Source: Hibiscus mutabilis (lineage: Eukaryota; Streptophyta; Magnoliopsida; Malvales; Malvaceae). Taken from it: DNA of 64,000 nt. This document shows, one piece after another, positions 31,885-42,283 of this stretch. The notes beneath the pieces are model-generated. The model saw only the letters and a list, made by a program, of their open reading frames with translations, was not told the DNA's origin and made no database searches. The position numbers and the translations under genes are program-made. Each line of letters begins with the position of its first letter. Within the stretch, counting starts at the first letter, position 1. The stretch spans positions 59,195,741 through 59,259,740 of the forward strand of contig CM033714.1 of assembly GCA_019671005.1 (NCBI GenBank), read 5' to 3'.

Positions 31885-32905
31885 ATGGATAAAAGAATTG
31901 AAGACACTCAAAAATCAAGATTCGAGTAGTTAAAAGATGGGCTCGAGAGGAAAAAAGAAAAAAAGAAGAAGTTTGATGCCTTCGATGCAAGAAAACTCTG
32001 TTTGAACCCTGATTTGGTCATTCCTCCAGATTTCAAAGATTCCCAGATTTACGCATGATGGCGGAACAAGCTGCCCCAAGATTCACCTGACCACGTCCTC
32101 TAGAAAGATAGAGGGCTACATCGAGAATGAAAAATTGTTGATCCACTACCTCTACGACAGTCTAGCAGGACCTACCATGATATGGTACAACTATTTGAGT
32201 AGAGACCAAGTGTAGTCATGCGGAGACTTAACCGACGCCTTTATGGGCAATACAGATATGCTTTAGACCTAGCACCAAGTCGTCAGTATCTCCAGGGTAC
32301 GAGGATGAAACCTGATAAAGGCTTCAAGGAACGTGCTTTGAGGTGGCTGCGTTTAGCGACCGAGGTACAGCCTCCCGTAGATGAAGAGGAAAGTGACTTC
32401 CATGTTTCATGCCACCTTTCATATTTCTTCTTTAATAAGATGCTCGATAAAATGAAAGCCAGCTTTGAGGACTTCATGACAGTCAGAGAGAGAAACGAAC
32501 ATGCACTCCGGGACCTAAGTTTAAAGACCATACCTGCCTAGGAGCAAAAGGAAAGAAAGAGATAAATGGGTACCACTTTCGAAGGTTCTCGTGATCGTAA
32601 GAGAAGAAGACAGGCAGATTTCTCTGAATCACTGAGAAAAATTCCTCGAACAAGTACATATTTAGAGATATTCGGAGTATTCCATCTCGGACATATGGCC
32701 TTATCTGGTCAAGGTATATGTGAGTTCTACATTGAGGCGATGGGGCATGACACTAAGAAATTTGGGGTCGTTAATAGAAAAAATCAAGAAGCTGGTTGAC
32801 GAGGGAGTCATGACGAGAGAGTTGATCCAGCGGTGGAAAAACAAGAGAAGAGGCAAGCCTACACTACCTTGGAAGGGGCAGAATGAGTTAGTACCCTGGA
32901 GATAG
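31885..32905 (+). pseudogene. Element D gag (Tat/Ogre type), decayed
   Basis: KLCLNPDLVIPPDFK (31990-32035) is the typical entry block. In a second frame GTSCPKIHLTTSSRKIEGY, ENEKLLIHYLYDSLAG and TMIWYNYLSRDQV follow, then GDLTDAFMGN. In a third frame GFKERALRWLRLATEVQPPV matches the FKEYAQRWRE-AAQVQPP block known from Tat/Ogre Gag. The C-terminus has CEFYIEAMGHDTKKFG then IEKIKKLVDEGVMTRELI, the usual GH-x-T segment but with the final Cys replaced by Phe. At least three frame changes and several stops show it is dead. Confidence 0.8.
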
Positions 32906-33700
32906 TCCAAAGGTCCCCACGGTTTTCTCATCATTTCACAAAGAAATTCTCAACAAAAAAAAAAACTCATTGTTTGTCAGAATAAGAAATCACATTTCCA
33001 TTTAGAAAGTATTTTTACTTTTTTCGATTCTTTAAACATTTTATTTTTATGGGGTAGTTTTTGTTCTCCCATATGCATATACACGCATTTTTGAATGGAC
33101 ATATGTATATATATCATTTCTATACCAGGTCCTCGAATTTTGAATGCAACAGTACATTTGCTTCAGATCCAAAGATCAACTCTAAGTTGCATATATTTAG
33201 AAGAGATTGAATGTTGTGGGGATACTGTAAATGTGAGTATCTGCTAGTTTACTTAGGCCAACAGAGGAACAAAGCGAGTGTTTAGACAATGGGCAGTTCC
33301 CATTTTAGGAATTTATCTTCTCAGGCACTTGTCGTTTAAGATCCTTGAAACTAGAGTTGACCATAAACCTCTACCCCCTGAAGGCTTTCTCAGGACATCT
33401 GTGAATGTGATGACGAATGGTATTCTTTTACTTTACCAGAAGACAGATGTGAGACCAGACAGATTGGATATGAAGATAAGAAAATCATCAGAACAAAGTG
33501 GTTGAAAGCAAGGATATGTCCAAATGAAAAACCAAAGAAAAGAATAGAAATGGCAATCAGAAGGCCGAAGCAACCCAGATCGAGTAAATATCAGAAGAGC
33601 TGTAGAGAGGCAATTAACTTCGAGCGAAAGATAGCATCAATACCCAATATAGATACGCGTTGATTCGAGGATACATTTATAGACTCGAATAAGAAGAAAG
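32906..33700 (+). other. Element D, unassigned region 3' of gag
   Basis: Here protease and RT would be expected in an autonomous element. I find no DTGA/DLGA, no YxDD-like box and no integrase zinc motif on either strand. A short ORF at 33278-33505 (LRHLSFKILETRVDHKP) is unassigned. Confidence 0.5.
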
Positions 33701-34490
33701 AGATTCAAGGCTAAAAACCCAAAATGGGCAGTCTAAAATAAAAAATAAAATAAATAAAATAAAATAAAAAGAAGAAGAAAAAGAGAGAGAAAAAAAGGAC
33801 GAAAAAAGAGAAAAAGGGAAAAAGGGAAAAAAGAAAAAGAAAAGAAAGAATATTGTATATGTTTCACACACATATCAAACAATACAAGAACAAGACTTTA
33901 ACTAAGAGCAAGAGACACAAGGAATCCACATTTCAAGTAAATATCAGTTTTGAAAATTAATATAGAAGCTCGAATTGAAGCCAAGTCAAGACAAGTCGGC
34001 CCGAAGATTGCCAATTTTGAAAAAGAAAATGACCTCTAGGGTGAAAACCCAAAAATGGGCAGTCTAGAGTGATCCTGAAAATGAAGAAAAAGAGTAGTCT
34101 GTCTGAGCATGCCGGCATCAATATCCAACCAAAATACACTGATCTGAAGGTACATAAGAAGGAAGTGACCTCTAGGGTGAAAACCCAAAAATGGGCAGTC
34201 TAGAGCGATCCAAGAGAAAAAGTGAAAAGAAGAAAAGAAAAAAGAAGAGAAAAGAAGAAAGAAAGAAAGAATAACATTTCATCTGGGCGTGCCAATCACA
34301 AGAATTCCCAGAAATGTATTCGTAGTCCTTCATTCAAGAAATCTCAGTTTCGAGGAGTTTTGGAGGATCAACCATTCTTGAACAGAAAACGAACATCAGT
34401 ACATAGCCAGAATGCAAGGCAGCCTACAGTAAAAAAAAGGAAATGAACTCTAGGGTGAAAACCCGAAAATGGGCAGTCTAGAGTGATCCA
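33700..34490 (+). repeat. Dispersed GGTGAAAACCC hairpin repeats in D
   Basis: Three good copies of about 42 bp near 34032, 34168 and 34447, and one decayed near 33706. Each reads CTCTAGGGTGAAAACCC, a short A-run, then GGGCAGTCTAGAG. Outer arms CTCTAG/CTAGAG and inner GGGT/ACCC can pair. Between them are long A/G-rich tracts (33735-33850, 34205-34275). Confidence 0.75.
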
Positions 34491-35650
34491 AAAAAGGGAA
34501 GGAATAATGGGCATATCCAAGTTACACAAGTACAGAAATACTGTTTCACTTAACCATAAACCAAAGGCCTACATTACAAGCCCCCAAAGACCATTCTGGT
34601 CATCCATATATATCCAAGTGGAATGAGAATGTCTTCAAATTTTATTCTGCCTATAAGGGTTAACTTTGCTTCAAGGAACGTCAAACTTCGAAGTGCTTGA
34701 TCGACACCCAAATGAGGGAAGGATGGGGCATGGTGAGATAGTGAGATTAAGATAGCCACCTTAAACGGGGTAGAAACTAGGTAGGGTTGTTCCTCTCAAA
34801 AGCATATTAGACCATAAGAAACTATACATTGGCATATATCTCCACAATGGTCAAGATCTTCTAAATATGCGCTTCATTAGAGTTGATCTCTGGCAACTTG
34901 AAGCAGATGCGCTATGGTGTTTGATATTTCGGGGGCAAACATGTTTTAAAAGGTTTGACATTTTCTCCCAAAGTTTTGATGTTTACCATTTCCCCCAAAC
35001 ATTAGTTTTTAAAAATGTTTGGCAATATACTTCAAATTTTGTTTACCATTCTCCAAACATTAATTTTTTAAAAAAATGTTTGGTCCTTAAAAAAAAGATG
35101 ATGTTTACCATTTGTCCCAAACAATGTTTTCAAAATGTTTAGTATCCCCTCCAAATTGTGATTTTCAAAATGATTGTTATCTTTTCAAACAATCATTATT
35201 TTTTTGAAATATACACAAGTAAATTGCCTTTTGCATTACTTTAAAAATGAATGATGATGAGATTTAAAGCATAGGGACCGAGAGTTAGTTCCCGTCGAAG
35301 TGCTACAAGAAGATCAAGGATGAGCTCAGGGGATGGAAGCATTTTGGCTCACCCTGGTGACTAGAAATAGATCTAGGCTCTGTATGATGGGTCAGAAAAT
35401 TCAAAGCAGTGGAGCCCGTGGTTGAATGGGGCAACGCCAAGTGAAGAAGATGACAAGAGTTCTTATAAGAATAATATAAGAACCAAATGATCATTTATGA
35501 AGACGGGTGATAACCCTGAAGACAAGAAAGCCTTCCGCACAAAAGGTTTAAAAGCATGTTCAAATGGGGATTTAAGAGCATACAATGAAGAAGTAAAGAG
35601 ATGAAGAAATCTGAGAAACGACCTTTCAGGGTGTAAGAGTTTAGAACAAA
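34491..35650 (+). other. Element D spacer with imperfect AT-rich repeats
   Basis: 34920-35200 has imperfect repeats of a TGTTTACCATTT-CCC-AAACATT phrase with AAATGTTTGG complements, so it can fold locally. The rest (34500-34900, 35220-35640) shows no ORF or motif that I trust. Confidence 0.5.
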
Positions 35651-35835
35651 AAAGGGCTGAAAGAAAAAAAGAAAAAGAAAAAGAGAGAAAGAAAGAGATG
35701 GAGAAGAAAAAAGAAAAGAAAAAGAAAAAAATAAGAAGAAATTGAAGGAAAAAAGAGAAAAAAAAAAGAAGAAAAGAAAAAGAAAATGAGAAGAGAGAAA
35801 AGAGAAAAAAAGAAAAAGAGGAGAAAGAAAGCATT
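35651..35835 (+). repeat. Purine-rich (GA) low-complexity tract in D
   Basis: About 180 bases almost entirely A and G (AAAGAAAAAGAGAG type). Long Phe/Ser-rich ORFs on the opposite strand are products of this composition and not genes. Confidence 0.85.
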
Positions 35836-35939
35836 ACATTGCATGCATTATATAGATAGGGGCATGTCAATTTTTGCTTGTTTTGGACAAGTACTTGAAG
35901 AATTATCAAAGAGTATTAATAAGTGGATTTCATTAAAGA

Positions 35940-36545
35940 AAGAAAGTTTGGCAGCCATTTTCGGCGTGAGTCCCCAAATTTAAAGAATGTTTTGGCAGCC
36001 ATTTTCGGCGTGAGTCCCTAAATTTGAAGAAGGTTTGGCAGCCATTTTCGGCGTGAGTACCCAAATTTGAAGAAAGTTTGGCAACCATTTTCAGCGTGAG
36101 TGCCCAAATTTGAAAAACGTTTGGCAGCCATTTTCGGAATGAGTCCCCAAATTTGAAGAAGGTTTGGCAGCCATTTTCGGCGTGAGTCCCCAAATTTAAA
36201 GAAAGTTTTGGCAGCCATTTTCGGCGTGAGTCCCCAAATTTAAAGAAAGTTTTGGCAGCCATTTTTGGCATGAGTCCCCAAATTTGAAGAAAGTTTGGCA
36301 ACCATTTTCGGCGTGAGTCCCCAAATTTAAAGAAAGTTTTGGCAGCCATTTTCGGCATGAGTCTCCAAATTTGAAGAAAGTTTGGCAGCCATTTTCGGCG
36401 CAAGTCCCCAAATTTGAAGAAGGTTTGGCAACCATTTTCAGCTTGAGTCCCCAAATTTGAAGAAAGTTTAGCAGCCATTTTTGGTGTGAGTCCCCAAATT
36501 TGAAGAAAGATCGGTAGCCATTTTCGGCGTGAATCCTCAAATTGA
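35940..36545 (+). repeat. Tandem array of about 43-bp units, 3' region of D
   Basis: About 14 units of GGCAGCCATTTTCGGCGTGAG followed by TCCCCAAATTTGAAGAAAG, with unit lengths of 42-46 because of 1-3 base indels next to the AAAG junction. More decayed units continue to about 36770 with an AGTAGCGTGAGTCC variant. Tandem repeats before the 3' LTR are common in Tat/Ogre elements. Confidence 0.92.
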
Positions 36546-36779
36546 AGAAATATTCCAGCAGCCTCAGTAATGTGAGTCCTGGAAGATCGGTAGCCTTTTT
36601 TAGCGTGAATCCCCAAATTGAAGAAAGATTTCGGCAGCTATAGTAGCGTGAGTCCTAGAAGATCGGTAGCCATTTTCAGCGTGAATCCCCAAATTGAAGA
36701 AAGATTTCGGCAGCTATAGTAGCGTGAGTCCTAAAAGATTAGTAGCCATTTTAGCGTAAATCCCAAATGTGAAGACAAA

Positions 36780-37345
36780 GGTTATATATAGGAAGAATCC
36801 GTCGCTCCGAGGCTTCAGGAGCTAAAAGTTTTATATAGGAAGAGCTTGCGGCTCTAGGGTGAAGACTAGCAGTTCTATATAGGAAGAACTCCCAGCCGAA
36901 GGAATTCACCCATGACACAGAAGGTTTTATGTAGGGAAAACCCGCTATGTTGAAGGCGAAGAGTCCTATATAGGAAGGGCTCCGAGCTTTACTGTCTTAG
37001 AGTGAAAGGTTCTATATAGGAAGAACCTGTAACTCCGAGATTTCAGAAGCTAAGAGTTCTATATAGGAATGACTTGTGGCTCCAGGCTTTTAAGACTAAT
37101 AGTTCTATATAGGAAGAACTCCCAGTCAAAAGAATCCGTCTGTGACGCAGAAGGTTTTATATAGGAGAAACCAGCGTTGAAGGCAAAGAGTTCTATACAG
37201 GAAGGACTCAAAGCTTTACCGTCTCAGAGTGAAAAGTTCTATATAGGAGGGACTCATAACTCGAGGCTTCAGAGTGAAGGGTTCTATATAGGAAGAGCTT
37301 GTAGCTCCAAGATCGGAAGGTGACGAAGTTCTATATAAGAAGAGC
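36780..37345 (+). repeat. Repeated TTCTATATAGGAAGA motif, 3' region of D
   Basis: About 13 copies of TTCTATATAGGAAGA(A/G)CT at 35-55 base spacing, each preceded by an AAG(A/G)GT-type phrase and followed by CTCC/TTGCGGCTC spacers. The core CTATATAG is a perfect 8-bp palindrome. Spacers vary far more than the core. Confidence 0.88.
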
Positions 37346-37479
37346 TTACAAGCCTGAAGATTCAGCTAAGGAAGAGCGGAGAGTTCCAGAAGAACACGTG
37401 ATTCCGAAGCCAAAGACAAGGAAGTAGGTAAAAAATGAGTGCTTTTGATCTTTGCTTTGTTCTCGTTTCACAAGAACAA

Positions 37480-37494
37480 GCAAAGAGGGGCAAC
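37480..37494 (+). promoter_or_regulatory. Polypurine tract of D
   Basis: GCAAAGAGGGGCAAC directly before the TG of the 3' LTR. It is the plus-strand primer for DNA synthesis in elements of this class. Confidence 0.8.
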
Positions 37495-38753
37495 TGTAAT
37501 CACTCATTTTTGACCGGGCTTTAGTGTTATTAGTATTATTTTAATAATATTATTATTAATATAAAATTAATGAAAAATCAAAAAAATAAAAATAATATAA
37601 TATAAAAAGTAAAATTAAAAAAATAAAAAGGAAAAAAAAAAGAAAAGGAAATTATGTGGTTTTGGGATGACCACGTCACCCCCATAAGCCCCCAATTTCC
37701 TATAAATAGGAGGCACAGGGGAGGGGCAATTCAGGCACAAATTGAATGAGCCGGCCATGGCATGCCAATAGGAGAGCTATGCTCTCGGTAGCCAAGGACT
37801 GGGTGTAGTGCCCACGGTCCTAACTGGTTCGATCGGGGTCCTATTTTAGGTTCGATCTAGTTAATATTTTCAGAGAGATCGTGGTAGATCTCGGTGGGGT
37901 TCGATCGGGGTTCGTCATTCGAGCTCCTAGTTAGGTATATTTTCTTCCCCTTTTATTTGTGTTGTAATTTTTATGGTTTAATGAAGTAGTAGTTAATTTT
38001 AAATTGTGTTTTAGTTTGTATGTTTATTTATGTTTTAGATTAGTATTTATTATGTTTTAAATTTATGTTTTATATTAATATTTTATTTATGTTAAATTTG
38101 TTTTTATTTATGTGTTAGATTAATATTTATGAATGTTAGCATCTTATTTATGTTAGATTTATTTTTATTTATGAGTTAGATTAATATTTATATATGTATG
38201 TTTTAGATTAGTATTTTATATATGTTAGATTAGTATTTTATCATGTTAATATTTTTTTATTTTTTTATTTAAATTATTTGTCATATTTTATATTTTGCTC
38301 ACTAAGATTGCATATCGAAATATATTAGTTGTCAATGCGGTGCCCTTTTATCCGAGCGTAAACGGGGCCAGTATCAGGCGTAGTGATAGTGGTTGGGCGT
38401 TTACTCTCGGATAACGGGGCCTTTAAAATTTACCCGCACTTATAACCAAATTTTAAATTAATCGTCACTTTAATCCGGAAAGTCAAATATTAATAAAGCG
38501 GTAATTATTAAAGTACCAATTTTGGGCGGTGTGGGGGTGCTAATCCTTCCCCCCATCCGTAACTAACTCCTGACCCCAACAAGTTCAAAAATCTCTGGTT
38601 TTATGATGTCCGGCCTACCTAAGTGGCCGATGGCGACTCCAATTTCTAAATAAAACGCGGTTTTTTAAAACCCCCACGGAATAAAAATTTTATATCCGAA
38701 AAACCACAAACACTTTGAAAACTTCATTTTTTAGCGAAACGGACATCGCTACA
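37495..38753 (+). repeat. Element D 3' LTR
   Basis: TGTAATCACTC to CGCTACA, 1259 bp, beside the CCAGG duplication. Differs from the 5' LTR by scattered substitutions and a few small indels in the AT-rich core. Confidence 0.92.
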
Positions 38754-40051
38754 CCAGGGAAATGCATGAAGAAGATGTCGAGCTAGTTGCCAGGGCAATG
38801 CATGAAGGAGATGTTGAGCTAGTTGCCAAGGCAATTTTTGACAAAGAATAAGATGATATGGTAGTCGAAATTGATGACTAAATAAGCCCAAGATGACGTG
38901 GAGCAAAGCTAAATCCCAAAGGAGTTTGATTTCCATGAAGAGGTTAAAGAGAAATTAAATCCCAAGAATATAGGAGAAGTTATAGAAGGAATTTAAATAT
39001 AATAAAGAATTATATTCTTTAAAGATAATTTAATTCCAACTTAACTTCCTCCTCAAAAAAGACTTTGACCTAGCCCTATAAATTCAAGACCATGCCGTCA
39101 ACTCCAAGGGGGGAGAGAAGAGAGAATTTTCGACAAGATCAAAGGGGGAGATATCTACAAGGCTCAACCATTCTTCATCTTTTTCTTTCTTGTTCCATTA
39201 GGTTTATGTTAGGAATTCTTTATCTTGTGTTTCTTTGGAACCTAGCCATGAACTAAATCTATTTGGCTAAGGTTATTGTGTCTTGTGGTTGTGAGAAACA
39301 ATTGGATTTTGTTTAGGTAATAAGAGTTTGCACTTTCAATTCAAGGTTTACTCATTCTTGGTTTTTCTTCTTGTTTGCGAGTGAATTGGGAGAGGATCTC
39401 GTAACTTCATCTATTTATCTAATATTGGGAGAGTTAGATTCAAGAAACGAATGAGTATGGTCTTTATTCAATCTATTGATGGTGAAGATTAATCTGACTT
39501 AGGAATAAGTTAAGGATTTCAACGGCTAAGAGGAGCGCAAGATTGGTTGTTGTTCACCCTTGATTCACGCAGGGGTGTATTATCAAGGCATGCACAAGTA
39601 GCTAGAGTTTCGACTTAGGGATAAGAAGAAACCATTGAAGAACGCTCCGCCGAACCTTGAAGTTGCTGCCCAGCCGCTCAAGTAGTTGCCCAGCTAGTCG
39701 CCCAGGCAACCATCAATTAGTTGCCAAGGCAACCCCGCTGTGCAAGTTGCCACGACAATTGAGTTTCCCTTGCACTCTTTTACCAAGACGATCCGATCGG
39801 CTATCACACCTCAACTCACGATAACCTGGCGTATTCTCTCTCATTTAGTTACATCTTCTTTTACTTATTTGCTTTCTAGTTTAGTTGTTTGTTAAACTCA
39901 TACAATCTTCTACTTATGTTTCTTTTACTTTTTACAATGCAAGAGATTAGATTCTTGAAGTGGCACAAATCCATGTGGAGACGATATCTTTTATACTATA
40001 ACTTGCGACGTGTACACTTGCACAATTGCGAAGCACTTATTACGCGCAACA
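38754..40051 (+). repeat. Element C 3' LTR, right segment (starts with CCAGG duplication)
   Basis: Resumes the LTR of C at CCAGGGAAATGC, matching 18406 onward, and ends GCGCAACA at 40051. It keeps palindromes at 38787, 38823 and 39721 and a TTGCCACGACAATTG variant near 39751 that the 5' LTR has lost by a small deletion. Confidence 0.9.
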
Positions 40052-40934
40052 GAGAGCACGGTGGTGAAAGAGGAAACTAGAGGCTGTGTGGTTCGACCAT
40101 CTTAGACTGAGAACTCTGGAGCATTCGAAGGGTTGCGTCAATGGATCTCTTTCTTGCCCATTCTCTTATTTTTATTTTTATTTAAGTGATGATGTTGAGA
40201 TACGATAATATTTTGTGGATGGATCCCCTAACCATGAACTAAGCTTTTATAGTTGGTTGGGGATGTTTGCGGTTAACGCTCAGTTTATGTTTGGTTTTTA
40301 ATAATTTGAATGCATTGGCATTATTTTCTATTTGGCTAGCACTTCATTTCCCTAAATTCTTTGTCATACGACAATTGACATTATTTGCTTATTACGCCTT
40401 AATATCTTAACAGACTTGAGGGGTGACGATCAGTTGCCAGGTACTAAGGAGAGAAACTTCAACAGAAGATGTTCAAGTAGATGAGCTTACTTCGGAAGTA
40501 AATTTACCCCTTAGGAGTATAGATTGAAACTTAATCAAGTTAATTAATGAAAATCTTCACTATAGACATATAAGAGTTTTAACATGGTTAACTTAAGGTA
40601 TTGCAATCGACAGAGGCAATTCCACTCCTAAAATTTGCTCGGCAATAAATCCAAGGCAAGACATTTTCAACAGCTGACACAGCTAACGTAAAATTTAGGC
40701 ATCCCTTGCCAACGCTCATCACATATTTGAATACTTTTTTTGCCAAATTGTTTTCACTTTCACTGCATTCTTTTAGTTATTATCTAAAATAGAAATTCCA
40801 ATCAATCTAAACATTCTTGATTCTCCTTTAACAAGTAAACCATTAAACAATAAAATTCCTGGTCAATCCCTGTGGATACGATACTCAGCTTACTATTGTA
40901 TTACTTTCTGACTGTGTATACTTACATGCAATAG
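40052..40934 (+). repeat. Element A 3' LTR, right segment
   Basis: Starts GAGAG, the right duplication of C. Near 40862 it has CAATCCCTGTGGATACGATA, the phrase that lies close to the LTR end in B and C (CAATCCCTGTGGAGACGATA), followed by GTGTATACTTACATGCAATA. The end is placed at about ATGCA by analogy and could be up to about 20 bases further right. Confidence 0.65.
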
Positions 40935-41037
40935 ATTCACTCTTGACATTATTTCTTACATATTCACACTGCATTTTTATTCTTTTGCCAAGCGTTAGCA
41001 AAGTCGACAGTGCTGCAAACCTAATTTATCCACAAAT
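40935..41037. other. Short flank between element A and the LINE fragment
   Basis: No feature of its own. It may be LINE sequence upstream of the RNase H domain: A may have inserted into the LINE, whose 5' part would then lie left of the window. Confidence 0.4.
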
Positions 41038-41478
41038 TGGCTCCCCTCAGCAGGTGTCCTCAAATTTAATATAAATAGAGCTGTTAATGGCAGTTATGGA
41101 AAGGCTGGTATTGGGGGTGTTTTGTAGGATGAACAATCAAAGTGCCCTATTCTTTTTTCTAAGTCGATTGGGGTGTGAGATGCGACCTCATCCAAGATCT
41201 TTGCTGTTCGTGAAGCTTGCAAGTTGTTTAGAAACTCTCCTTGGGTTCATAAAAGCAGTCTTATTCTAGAAAGTGACTGCTCTATTGTGGTGAAATGGCT
41301 TACGAACCCTCATCAATGCCCTACTATTTTCAAAGATTTAATTCTGCTATGCCTGAAGGAATGTGACTTCTCCTGGATTATTCAACAGTTTCCTAGAGAA
41401 AGAAACTCCTTGGCGGACAGCCTGGAAAAGAAGGGCAATTCCAGCACAAAAGATCGGTATTTTGTAGTGCAAAATTAA
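41038..41478 (+). pseudogene. LINE-type RNase H domain remnant (RVT_3-like)
   Basis: WLPSAGVLKFNIN-RAVNGSYGKAGIGGVL, stop, then after a frameshift REACKLF, and in the 41224-41478 frame LILESDCSIVVKWLTNP and RERNSLADSLEKKG. This is the order of the RNase H domain at the end of plant L1-like LINEs and related pseudogenes. The first catalytic Asp (normally N-x-D-G-A) is Asn in N-I-N-R-A, while the second Asp (ESDC) and the final LAD are kept. No RT or endonuclease part lies upstream in the window. Confidence 0.75.
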
Positions 41479-41760
41479 TGCTTCTGGTAATCTTAAGCTG
41501 GGGGATGGTTTTCATGCTTGAATTTGAGATGTTTTGGTTTTGTAAGTAAGCCTGTAACTGTGTGTTATGTAAGGTAAACTGAGACTGGAAGCATGTACGC
41601 CCATAAGCCAATAATCGTTGCACTCTTTTTCCCCCAATTAGGCTTAAAGGGTTTTTTAACGATGCACGATTATGGCTTTTAATCCAATAAACCCATTCAT
41701 TTTCCAAAAAAGTATCGAATATAATCATGTCTTTATATGTCATTTTGCTTGTTTAAATAA
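41479..41760 (+). other. Probable LINE 3' UTR
   Basis: Has TTAGGCTTAAAGGGTTTTTT and CCAATAAACCCATTC, which includes an AATAAA polyadenylation-type signal near 41687. No clear poly(A) tail or duplication was found, so the true end is uncertain. Confidence 0.4.
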
Positions 41761-41761
41761 T

Positions 41762-41966
41762 CAAACAACTTTCAACTAATACAATCCACTAATTGCCAAA
41801 CATGACTATCAGATATCAGCTATCGGTTAATTTTACCAAACACTTTTATACAATTAGCTATTACAATCCGCTAGTCAAATAAGCTAATTCAATAAACTAT
41901 CAGATATCAGCTAATATAATCCGCTATCAATTATCAGCTATCTGCTAATTTCCAAACATGACCGTA
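41762..41966. repeat. MITE-like patch rich in CAGCTATC/TAGC motifs
   Basis: The phrases CCAAACATGAC at 41797 and CCAAACATGACC at 41954 bound a region with repeated ATCAGCTAT / AATCCGCTA phrases and partial inverted repeats. The style recalls hAT-type MITEs, but I cannot set ends or a duplication. Confidence 0.35.
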
Positions 41967-42283
41967 AAAAATACTAGAATTACAATTTATGACATTGAAA
42001 TATTTTTTATTTTATTTTTATGATATTAAATTAAACAATTTAGTGTTTTTTCAATTTAGTATTGTCTACACCCTTGATAGTGAAGCTCAATGTTCATGGA
42101 CAGGCCATACTAAATAATGGTCTGAAAGTTTCTTTCAATATTAATAAATGAATTTAAATAAAAAAATTATATTACATAATATGTCCATTGGACTAACTTG
42201 TAGTAGTACTTTATAATTAGAGGTTACAAACAGGTCAATTGGTTCGGTTCGGGTCATTTTGGTTCGATTCGTTTCGGGTCTGA
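41967..42283. other. AT-rich sequence ending in a GGTTCGG simple repeat
   Basis: No gene. 42236-42283 is GGTTCGGTTCGGGTCATTTT plus a second half GGTTCGATTCGTTTCGGG. Element E begins abruptly right after it in mid-pol, so this is a rearrangement junction. Confidence 0.5.

Larger units (their letters stand above)
27045..38753 (+). mobile_element. Element D: Tat/Ogre-type Ty3 element with gag remnants and no recognisable pol
   Basis: 11.7 kb with exact CCAGG duplications, LTRs of about 1.26 kb (27045-28307 and 37495-38753) with TGTAATCACTC ... CGCTACA ends, a primer site matching tRNA-Arg and a polypurine tract AAAGAGGGGCAAC. Decayed gag of the Tat/Ogre kind is at about 31880-32900. I found no RT, RNase H, integrase or protease motif, so it is either a heavily deleted copy or a non-autonomous derivative mobilised in trans. 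The large 3' part consists of tandem repeats and purine-rich tracts, as is common in Tat/Ogre elements. Confidence 0.88.
18178..40051 (+). mobile_element. Element C: Athila-type relative of B, plus strand, interrupted by D
   Basis: Starts TGTTAAGTGTTC and ends GCGCAACA. Flanks are GAAAG (18173-18177) and GAGAG (40052-40056), a 5-bp duplication with one mismatch. Internal order is 5' LTR, tRNA-Asp primer site, gag, protease, RT, RNase H, integrase, a vestige of the env-position ORF, 3' UTR and 3' LTR split by D at 27045-38753. Without D it is about 10.2 kb. The protein blocks are close to B but carry their own stops, and the env-position ORF is almost gone. Confidence 0.9.
1..40934 (+). mobile_element. 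Element A: outer, decayed Athila-lineage Ty3/gypsy retrotransposon, 5' end outside window
   Basis: The pieces are 1-246, 11835-18177 and 40052 to about 40934; everything between belongs to elements B, C and D nested inside it. Removing B restores a continuous reading frame across the join (codons E-Q on the left, M-P-N-Y on the right), which proves the two sides are one element. In order they carry the gag-protease junction, protease, shortened RT, RNase H, integrase, an env-position ORF, 3' UTR, polypurine tract and a split 3' LTR. Many stops and frameshifts and a lost protease aspartate show it is the oldest layer. The right limit is approximate: the LTR end was placed near a conserved ATGCAATA motif, and the left duplication lies outside the window. 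Confidence 0.75.

Noticed and set aside
35463..35909. Minus-strand Phe/Ser-rich ORF
   Set aside because: It is the complement of the GA-rich tract; composition alone explains it.
35940..36545. CRISPR-like array
   Set aside because: The units are contiguous without unique spacers, in a plant retrotransposon.
35933..36616. Long minus-strand ORF (227 codons) through the tandem array of D
   Set aside because: The unit of about 43 bp carries no stop in any phase on that strand, so an open frame arises from the repeat itself. The peptide just cycles through three translations of one unit.
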